A stretch of DNA of 5,703 bases, taken from NCBI GenBank assembly GCA_026983935.1, contig JALSTC010000025.1, positions 1-5,703 on the forward strand, in the 5' to 3' direction. The stretch is from Ardenticatenia bacterium (GTDB lineage: Bacteria; Chloroflexota; Anaerolineae; Aggregatilineales; Ch27). Each line of letters starts with the position of its first letter. Positions within the stretch are counted from its first letter, which is position 1. Of the stretch, positions 1 to 5,086 are shown one piece after another. The position numbers and the translations under genes were made by a program. The notes beneath the pieces were generated by a model. It saw only the letters and a program-made list of their open reading frames with translations. It was not told the DNA's origin and did no database searches.

Positions 1-75
1 GGGGTGCTCTGCGGAACGCCCCTGCTGGTGCTTGAGAAGTGGCAAGCAAAGAGAAAGCCCGCGAGCATCCGCTGA
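1..75 (+). CDS. Possible C-terminal tail of an upstream gene (partial, 5' end outside window)
   Basis: Frame 1 is open from the window edge to a TGA at 73-75 and encodes 24 residues. They begin with a hydrophobic stretch (GVLCGTPLLVLEKW) and end with a basic tail (QAKRKPASIR). That pattern is what the last membrane helix and cytoplasmic tail of an integral membrane protein can look like. The piece is too short to assign a family, and a chance open frame of this length is quite possible in high-GC DNA. The other two forward frames look less protein-like at the edge. No strong terminator separates it from the next gene. The best candidate is a weak GGGC-loop-GCCC hairpin near 153-166. Low confidence. 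Confidence 0.3.
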   Translation, partial: GVLCGTPLLVLEKWQAKRKPASIR

Positions 76-233
76 ATCCGGCCCATCAGTTTCCTGTTGG
101 AATCTCCAAAACGGTCACCCTTCAAAGGAGCAAAAGGCCGGAGACCAGGCGACGGGCGCAAATGCCCTCTGTTTCCGCCATTAGCCAAAAAGCGGCAAAA
201 CTGCTAAAACTTGGGGGGAGGGCTGTTGAAGCT

Positions 234-237
234 GGAG
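234..237 (+). promoter_or_regulatory. Ribosome binding site that fixes the start of the SH3 protein
   Basis: GGAG lies 5 nt before the ATG at 243. The same frame is open back to a GTG at 39. However, only the ATG at 243 has a well-placed Shine-Dalgarno and leads directly into a charged N-terminus plus hydrophobic signal segment. The 68 residues upstream would bury that segment and show no domain character. Confidence 0.65.
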
Positions 238-242
238 CAACC

Positions 243-1757
243 ATGCGTGACCTGAAACCTGTTCTTCACCTGCTGGTAATGGCGGCGATTCTGGCCGCTG
301 TGGGAGTCTTCCTCGCGCCCCGCGACCTGAGCCAGGCGCAGGATTTCGGCGTCACGGTGACGCCCAACCGGGAGCGGATCAATGTGCGCATCGGCCCGGC
401 CATCGGCCATGAGGTGATCGGCACGCTGTCCATGGGGCAGGTCGTGCCCGCCACCGGACGCACGTCCAACGGTGAGTGGCTGCGCATCAACTATTTCGGC
501 CAGGAAGGCTGGGTCGGGCGCGTGGTCGTCACCGTCAGCGGGAACATGGACGCCCTGCCCATCGGTGCGCCGACCGTGCTGCCCTTCGATCTGGGCGACG
601 GCCCCCGCGCCGGACCCAGTAATGCCACCGGCGGCGCAACGATCCGCCTGCCGGAAAGCGGCATCCGCCTGCGGGCCGGCCCCAGCGAACTCTATTTCAT
701 GATCGCCAATGTGCCGCGCTACGAAGTGCTGGCCGCAACCGGGCGGTCACCGGATGGACAGTGGCTGCAGGTGAACTACCGCGGTACGCTCGGCTGGATC
801 GCCAATCTCGGCGAGCTGTTCATCGAGTGGCAGCGCGGCAGCATTACCGATCTGCCGGAATGGGGCATCCTGGCCGACGGCCCGCCGGTGAACCAGCCGG
901 TGGTCGGCCCATCTGCCACCCGGGACGCGCTGATGACGGCCATGCTGCTCCACATTGATGTCAGCACCAACCGCCTTGATGTGATCGCGGGCATCTGGAA
1001 CACGATTTCGATGGGCGGCACACGGGTGTGCAGCTTCGGGCTGGGCCATCCGCAGCCCTATATCCCCCGCGATGTAGACCTCTCCACCTACCCGGAGCTT
1101 GACCCGGTCATCGCGGCGCTGAACGAGGGGCTGGAGGAGACAGGCCGCGCCATTGATCTGTGGGAGCAGTGGTGCGAATCCTTCTCGCAGAACTACCCCA
1201 TCCCCCCCGATCTGGTGAACAGCGGTCTGGAAGCCATACGCAATGCCCGCACCGGCTTTGCCAGCGCACGGGCACAGATTCTCGCGCTTGGGCTGGAGCC
1301 AACGCCAACACCGCTGCCGCCCGCGCTGACGCCTGCGCCGCAGGTGCCGACCGTCACCGCGCCCGCTGCGCTGCCCGATCTGATGGCTTTTGGCCTGGCG
1401 GGCAACCGCGTCGTCTATACGACGCAGTTCACCCACCCCGATCTGGGCTGCAACTGGCAGGGACTGGGCGGGCAGGTGTTGGGGATGCAGGGCGAACCGC
1501 TGACCGGCTTCACAATTCGCGTGGAAGGTGTTACCGATCCCACGCTGGTGCTGGAGACCGTCTCCGGGGCAGAGACGGCCTACGGGCCGTCCGGCTGGGA
1601 GCTGCAGCTTGCAGGTGGGCCAAACAGCCATGTCTACCGCGTGACGCTCTACCAGGGGCAGCGCCGCGTCTCCGATCCAAAGGTAGTGGCCTTCCCCAAT
1701 GACTGCGCCCGCAACCTGGGCATCATGAACTTCAACCAGCTCACGCCGCTGGAATGA
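243..1757 (+). CDS. Exported two-SH3-domain protein with Thr-Pro linker and C-terminal beta domain
   Basis: This is a 504-residue protein. Residues 1-6 are charged and residues 7-25 form a hydrophobic segment without a lipobox cysteine, so it is exported and either cleaved or anchored by the N-terminus. Two bacterial SH3 (SH3b, SH3_3-like) domains follow at about 37-97 and 132-195. They share the pattern 'R-G-P ... G ... ATGR(T/S)xxGxWL ... Y.G..GW(V/I)', so they are an internal duplication. Residues 225-350 are mainly helical with two cysteines (C263, C311) that could pair; I do not recognise this part. A Pro/Thr linker (352-377, with PTPTP) leads to a beta-rich domain (379-500) containing C403 in 'GCNWQGLGGQV' and C488 near 'NLGIMNF'. 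From memory this resembles a recurrent Chloroflexota surface domain. SH3b domains usually bind peptidoglycan or peptides, so a wall-associated or surface role is inferred. No catalytic domain is visible. Confidence 0.9.
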   Translation: MRDLKPVLHLLVMAAILAAVGVFLAPRDLSQAQDFGVTVTPNRERINVRIGPAIGHEVIGTLSMGQVVPATGRTSNGEWLRINYFGQEGWVGRVVVTVSGNMDALPIGAPTVLPFDLGDGPRAGPSNATGGATIRLPESGIRLRAGPSELYFMIANVPRYEVLAATGRSPDGQWLQVNYRGTLGWIANLGELFIEWQRGSITDLPEWGILADGPPVNQPVVGPSATRDALMTAMLLHIDVSTNRLDVIAGIWNTISMGGTRVCSFGLGHPQPYIPRDVDLSTYPELDPVIAALNEGLEETGRAIDLWEQWCESFSQNYPIPPDLVNSGLEAIRNARTGFASARAQILALGLEPTPTPLPPALTPAPQVPTVTAPAALPDLMAFGLAGNRVVYTTQFTHPDLGCNWQGLGGQVLGMQGEPLTGFTIRVEGVTDPTLVLETVSGAETAYGPSGWELQLAGGPNSHVYRVTLYQGQRRVSDPKVVAFPNDCARNLGIMNFNQLTPLE

Positions 1758-1768
1758 TGGCATAAAAG

Positions 1769-1797
1769 TTGCAATCTGAGCAGCCGCTGCTTATCAT
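1769..1797 (+). promoter_or_regulatory. Candidate sigma70-type promoter for the membrane-protein gene
   Basis: TTGCAA at 1769-1774 and TATCAT at 1792-1797 are separated by exactly 17 nt, matching the -35 and -10 consensus at 4/6 and 5/6 positions. Initiation would fall near 1804, giving a leader of about 75 nt before the ATG at 1880. The -10 hexamer sits inside the left arm of the hairpin at 1779-1839, so the assignment competes with a terminator reading. It is a pattern match only. Confidence 0.4.
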
Positions 1798-1839
1798 TGC
1801 ATGTCGTTTTTAACATGCAGATAAGCGGCGGCGGCTTTT
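1779..1839 (+). terminator. Strong hairpin with T-tract, probable intrinsic terminator of the SH3 gene
   Basis: Just downstream of the TGA at 1755-1757, 1798-1804 pairs with 1813-1819 (TGCATGT/ACATGCA). After a 2-nt bulge (1796-1797), 1789-1795 pairs with 1820-1826 (GCTTATC/GATAAGC). A T-G wobble (1788/1827) follows, then 1783-1787 with 1828-1832 (GCCGC/GCGGC). The stem can extend past one mismatch to 1779. The loop is 8 nt. The GC-rich base runs into TTTT at 1836-1839, the usual form of a Rho-independent terminator. The T-run is short, and the right arm would lie in the leader of any transcript started from the overlapping promoter. Confidence 0.6.
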
Positions 1840-1868
1840 CCCTGCACCGGACAGGCACCGTTTCCACC

Positions 1869-1875
1869 GGGAGAG
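1869..1875 (+). promoter_or_regulatory. Ribosome binding site of the membrane-protein gene
   Basis: GGGAGAG lies 4 nt before the ATG at 1880. A second ATG at 1886 (residue 3) is also possible, but it would make the spacing longer and changes only two residues. Confidence 0.6.
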
Positions 1876-1879
1876 AACC

Positions 1880-3610
1880 ATGAGCATGGATATACGACTG
1901 GCGCTGTTGATGGCCGTAGTAGTGGCCCTATACGGCACACTGGCGGTGATGATTCTGCGGCGCATTCTGCACCCCACCGCCCTCAAAGTGTTCTATGTGC
2001 TCATGGCCGTGGAGGCCATCCTGCCCTTCCTGCACCTCCTGACACGGGAGCAGCATACCTTCTGGGACTGGTTCTTCAACCCCAGCGCGGAACTGGCCCT
2101 GGACGCGGCTTTCTCTGCCGGGCAGTACGTCGTCGTCGCGCTGATAACTTTCATGATCGGCGCGGCTGGCAACTGGCCAAAGTGGTGGCAGCGCCCCTAC
2201 TGGTTCATCTTTGCGGGCTTTTTCGCCTTCCTGGGGCTGGACGAATACTTCACCCTGCATGAAACCGTGCTGCTGTGGCGCTACATGTATCCTCTGGCCG
2301 GAGTCATCTTCATCACGCTGACGCTGATTGCCTTCTGGACGGGCTTCCGACGGGATCGCTCTGTCATGGTGTCTGTCATCGTCGGTCTGGCGATCATGGG
2401 CTTTGCCGGTGTGGGGCTGGACACCTTTGCTAACAGCACCGCGCTGTCCTTTGGCCCGATCAACCTGGGCTGGCTCGCCTGCCGGGGGGAGCTGCTGGGT
2501 ATTGGCTGTCAGCGCTATGGGCTGCTGGAGGAATTCCTGGAGAAAGTCGGCGTGACGCTGATTCTGGTCACAACGCTTTCCTACGTCATCCGCCGCACCA
2601 ACGCACGCGGCTGGCACTTGACACGGCGGCTGGTGATGACCGGTGTGGCCCTGTGGGCGGCATGGGCTGTCAGCAACGTATGGCTGATCCCGACGGCACG
2701 GGCGCAGTTTCTGGCAGCGCCAGCCCGCGCCGAGTATCTGGACGGCGATCTGCAACTGCTCGGCTATCAAACATCACAAACCGTGGCCAGGCCGGGCGAT
2801 ACCATCAACGTGACCCTGTACTTCCGCGCCAACCGCTGGTTGTCCGACAATTATTATCTCTCCGTACACCTGCTGAGCCATCCAGAAGTGGAATCGGTGG
2901 CCCAGTTCGATCTGCAGCTTGGCGAGTGGGCCTATCCTACCAGCGCCTGGATTCCGGGCTTTGCCGAAGACAACACCGTTGAACTGACACTACCGGATGA
3001 CCTGCCAACACCGGCCAGCTACTGGCTGATGGCGCGGGTCTGGATCGCAGGGGATGACCTGCTGGAACCCAACCCGGAAGGCCTGCCGATTACGGAGACC
3101 GACCGCCCACTGGTGACACCGGACTCACTGGTCGTCTTCAGCCTGCCGGTGCTTTCCGATGAAGCCGCTCCCCCTCCGCCCGCAGAAGCCGCATATACGT
3201 TTTCCGGGGATTTCACGCTGACAGGGTACGCGCTGCCGGAGCGTGCCGTCCTGGGCGGTTCGCTGCCGCTGGAGGTCTGGTGGCAGACAGGGCCGCACAT
3301 GGCCGTCAGCGACGATCTGACCCAGTTTGTTCACCTGTTCCACAGCAATGGGGAAGACTACTACGTCTACGACCGGCAGCCTTTCGACGGCCGCTTCCCG
3401 ACCTCCGACTGGCCGCCCGGCATCGATGTGGTGGATCGCTTCAGCGTGCCCCTGCCAGATGACCTGCCGCCGGGCGAATACCGCGTACAGACCGGCCTCT
3501 ACGAGCCGGAAAACCACGATCGCATTCCGGTTGTAGGCCCCGATGGAAGTGAAGTGACAGACTATTCTATTCTGCTGGGGACGGTGATCATCGATGCCGG
3601 GAATGGCTAG
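1880..3610 (+). CDS. Polytopic membrane protein with two tandem extracytoplasmic beta domains, function unknown
   Basis: This is a 576-residue protein. The N-terminal 275 residues hold about eight hydrophobic segments, near 6-27, 36-54, 79-97, 106-120, 138-154, 162-180, 223-237 and 250-272. Conserved-looking polar residues sit in or beside them: D121-E122 and H127-E128 in 'GLDEYFTLHE', D181 in 'GLDTF', and E217-E218 and E221 in 'EEFLEKVG'. I recall similar 'DE...HE...EE..E..G' spacing in uncharacterised multipass bacterial proteins, and the acid/His set could bind a metal as in ceramidase-like membrane hydrolases; both points are unproven. The soluble part has two related beta modules, about 285-425 and 438-572, sharing '(L/F)xLxGY', '(Y/F)PTSxWxPG' and 'LPDDLP', with a Pro/Ala-rich joint at 427-437. 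Such modules are, from memory, attached to Chloroflexota membrane enzymes and should face the cell exterior. The gene probably has its own promoter in the preceding gap. Confidence 0.9.
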   Translation: MSMDIRLALLMAVVVALYGTLAVMILRRILHPTALKVFYVLMAVEAILPFLHLLTREQHTFWDWFFNPSAELALDAAFSAGQYVVVALITFMIGAAGNWPKWWQRPYWFIFAGFFAFLGLDEYFTLHETVLLWRYMYPLAGVIFITLTLIAFWTGFRRDRSVMVSVIVGLAIMGFAGVGLDTFANSTALSFGPINLGWLACRGELLGIGCQRYGLLEEFLEKVGVTLILVTTLSYVIRRTNARGWHLTRRLVMTGVALWAAWAVSNVWLIPTARAQFLAAPARAEYLDGDLQLLGYQTSQTVARPGDTINVTLYFRANRWLSDNYYLSVHLLSHPEVESVAQFDLQLGEWAYPTSAWIPGFAEDNTVELTLPDDLPTPASYWLMARVWIAGDDLLEPNPEGLPITETDRPLVTPDSLVVFSLPVLSDEAAPPPPAEAAYTFSGDFTLTGYALPERAVLGGSLPLEVWWQTGPHMAVSDDLTQFVHLFHSNGEDYYVYDRQPFDGRFPTSDWPPGIDVVDRFSVPLPDDLPPGEYRVQTGLYEPENHDRIPVVGPDGSEVTDYSILLGTVIIDAGNG

Positions 3611-4092
3611 AGCCGGTGCGGGATTCCGGAGAGCTGTTCACGCATGAAGCGATCATACGTGACCAGGCTCTCTGCACCTGCCATACAAAGTTCCCACAGA
3701 TCGTTCCCTTTGATCACCCGGGTCAGGGAAGGATCAGGGCGGGGCAGTGAGTCGAGAGTCTGTGCAATCGCATCAAAATGCTCCAGATGGGTCTGAAGCA
3801 TCCGATCGAATGTCGTCAGGGCAAGCCGCACGGCCACCGGTGTGGAAACCATGCGGCGCTTATGCTGCCCTTCAGGCAGGCGGTAAAAATAGGTGTGACG
3901 CCATTCGTGGTGATCGACGTCAATCTCTTCCAGCGTGGCGCGGATGCGGCGGATGGCTGCACGCAGGCCCGGGTCTGTGCCGCCATGCATCTGTAGAAGC
4001 TGCTCCAACAGTTTCATGTGCCCCATCAACTGGCTGAGCCGCTTACGATACTCGTTGTTAATCTCCCACAGCGCCTCGCTTGGACTGGCCAT
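3607..4092 (-). CDS. Small alpha-helical protein, function unknown
   Basis: This is a 161-residue protein starting at an ATG (4090-4092) with GGAG 6 nt upstream (4099-4102 on this strand). It has no signal peptide or membrane segment, so it is cytoplasmic. The sequence is predicted by eye to be nearly all helical: about 6-36, 41-62, 84-113 and 128-155. The loop around 59-75 ('DVDHHEWRHTYFYRLPEG') is rich in His and aromatic residues, and a second cluster is 'THLEHFD' (101-107). A four-helix bundle with His/acid clusters could be metal-binding, and length and style leave a DinB-like fold open, but the spacing of the His residues does not fit that family clearly. It overlaps the convergent upstream-named membrane gene by 4 bp at the stop codons. 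It follows the MBL-fold gene on the same strand after 119 bp and seems to have its own promoter. I do not recognise a family. Confidence 0.8.
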   Translation of the reverse strand: MASPSEALWEINNEYRKRLSQLMGHMKLLEQLLQMHGGTDPGLRAAIRRIRATLEEIDVDHHEWRHTYFYRLPEGQHKRRMVSTPVAVRLALTTFDRMLQTHLEHFDAIAQTLDSLPRPDPSLTRVIKGNDLWELCMAGAESLVTYDRFMREQLSGIPHRL

Positions 4093-4125
4093 GGCGGTCT
4101 CCAGAGATCGGGTGCGCTTAGTTTA

Positions 4126-4141
4126 TGTATATACAATTGTA
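4126..4141. promoter_or_regulatory. Two overlapping palindromes, possible operator
   Basis: TGTATATACA (4126-4135) and TACAATTGTA (4132-4141) are each perfect 10-bp palindromes and share four bases. They form an AT-rich island in high-GC DNA. The second contains the candidate -10 box of the small helical gene, and the first covers its expected start of transcription. This is the position of a repressor operator, but AT-rich promoter DNA yields short palindromes by chance. Confidence 0.35.
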
Positions 4142-4163
4142 GTGGGTTTGCTCCAGCGGGCAA
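4136..4163 (-). promoter_or_regulatory. Candidate promoter for the small helical protein gene
   Basis: Read on the minus strand, TTGCCC (4158-4163) and TACAAT (4136-4141) are 16 nt apart and match the sigma70 -35 and -10 consensus at 4/6 and 5/6 positions. Initiation near 4129 would give a leader of about 36 nt ending with the GGAG ribosome site. It implies the gene can be transcribed separately from the AlaX/MBL pair upstream. Confidence 0.45.
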
Positions 4164-4211
4164 GAACAGCCGTCCAGAATGCGGCGGTCGAATGGCATGA
4201 AAGCCCCCTGC

Positions 4212-5075
4212 CTATCTCTGCTTTTCCTGTTCTTCCTCCAGTCGGAACTCATCGTAGATCGATTCCAGTCCAGTCTTGAGCCGCCGCTGCACATCTTCCT
4301 CATCCCCCGGTGGGCAGGTCAACTGCGCCATGATGCCCGGCACGATATTGGCGATATCTGAACGCGGGTGGCCGCTGCGGTACAGCCGCTGCACACGCCG
4401 CCGCAGATAGCGCAGGAACTCCGAAATCGCCTGCGTGGAGTCTTTGTCCGTCACAGGCCCGCGCCCCGGCACGACCACATCGGCAGCGAATCGTGGGCGG
4501 CGCAGCAGCGTCAGGCTGTTGAGCCAGGCCTTGCTCTGCGCCTGCCCCATAACCAGCGGCTGGTTGAGCACCACGCTGTCCCCGGTGAAGACCACGCGCT
4601 GATCCGGCAGATGCACCCAGACATTGCCCGGAGTCGGGCCGGGCATGGCCAGGAGCGGCACGCCGACATCCTCGACATAGATAGTCATGCGGTCATCAAA
4701 CGTGACACGCGGCAGACGCAGCTTCACCCCCACGAAGCTGCTCCGCTCCCGGCTGTCCATGGAGAGCGCATCCGCCATCTGATCCATGAATGCGTTAGGC
4801 AGGGCCTTCATGGCATAAAACGTCGCCGTGTGGGCAACGATCGTCGCCGTATCAAACCAATGCAGGCCCGGCAGCCGGTCGCGGTGAGAATCGGTCAGCA
4901 CAACGGCACGAATCGGCTGCTTGAACCGCTCCAGCAGCATGGCCTGCCAGCGCTGCGCATCGTCCGGGTAGGGCGGCACGTCCACACAGACAATGCCCCT
5001 GCCCGTCACAATCGCGCCGACGGTGATGCGGCGGAATTCTGTAGAAACAACAACACCTTCTGCAATTTCCTGCAT
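4212..5075 (-). CDS. Metallo-beta-lactamase-fold protein with degenerate metal site
   Basis: This is a 287-residue protein without signal peptide. The MBL fold is visible along residues 5-207: 'GAIVTGRGIVCVDVP' (20-34), the motif-2 region 'VVLTDSHRDRLPG' (58-70), 'MPGPTPGNVWVHLP' (144-157), 'VVFTGDSVV' (161-169) and 'VVPGRGPVTD' (201-210). In active family members these read T-H-x-H-x-D-H, P-G-H-T-P-G, F-T-G-D and P-G-H-G-P. Here the ligands are D62, H64, D66, R67, P147, D166 and R205, so only H64, D66 and D166 of seven are kept; I checked these codons in the DNA. Conventional two-zinc hydrolysis is therefore unlikely, and a non-catalytic, altered-metal or regulatory role is inferred. Residues 214-287 are helical and end in a Glu/Gln/Lys-rich tail. 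The start has a good ribosome site, and the gene lies 9 bp after the AlaX-type gene in one operon. Confidence 0.88.
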   Translation of the reverse strand: MQEIAEGVVVSTEFRRITVGAIVTGRGIVCVDVPPYPDDAQRWQAMLLERFKQPIRAVVLTDSHRDRLPGLHWFDTATIVAHTATFYAMKALPNAFMDQMADALSMDSRERSSFVGVKLRLPRVTFDDRMTIYVEDVGVPLLAMPGPTPGNVWVHLPDQRVVFTGDSVVLNQPLVMGQAQSKAWLNSLTLLRRPRFAADVVVPGRGPVTDKDSTQAISEFLRYLRRRVQRLYRSGHPRSDIANIVPGIMAQLTCPPGDEEDVQRRLKTGLESIYDEFRLEEEQEKQR

Positions 5076-5077
5076 GG

Positions 5078-5086
5078 CTCTTCCTT
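5078..5086 (-). promoter_or_regulatory. Ribosome binding site of the MBL-fold gene, overlapping the upstream stop codon
   Basis: On the minus strand AAGGAAGAG precedes the ATG at 5075, with AGGA 6 nt from the start. Its first two A residues belong to the TAA stop of the AlaX-type gene (5085-5087). This tight arrangement supports translational coupling of the two genes. Confidence 0.65.

Noticed and set aside
97..109. TTGGA-ATC-TCCAA inverted repeat upstream of the SH3 gene
   Set aside because: A 5-bp stem with a 3-nt loop is common by chance, and it is not linked to a recognisable promoter or T-tract.
39..242. N-terminal extension of the SH3 protein from GTG at 39
   Set aside because: The ATG at 243 has a well-spaced GGAG and leads straight into a signal segment, while the extension lacks domain character and would bury that segment.
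747..1763. Long minus-strand open frame of 338 codons opposite the SH3 protein gene
   Set aside because: It lies wholly antisense to a clear SH3-domain protein, has no recognisable domain, and is low-complexity in Arg/Gln/His as expected for the antisense of high-GC coding DNA.
1928..2770. Minus-strand open frame of 280 codons opposite the membrane protein
   Set aside because: The translation is rich in Gln, Arg and His without domains or hydrophobic core, and the opposite strand encodes a convincing membrane protein.
4155..4185. Possible minus-strand terminator after the MBL-fold gene
   Set aside because: Only a 4-bp GCCG/CGGC stem with a poor T-tract is visible, too weak to call.
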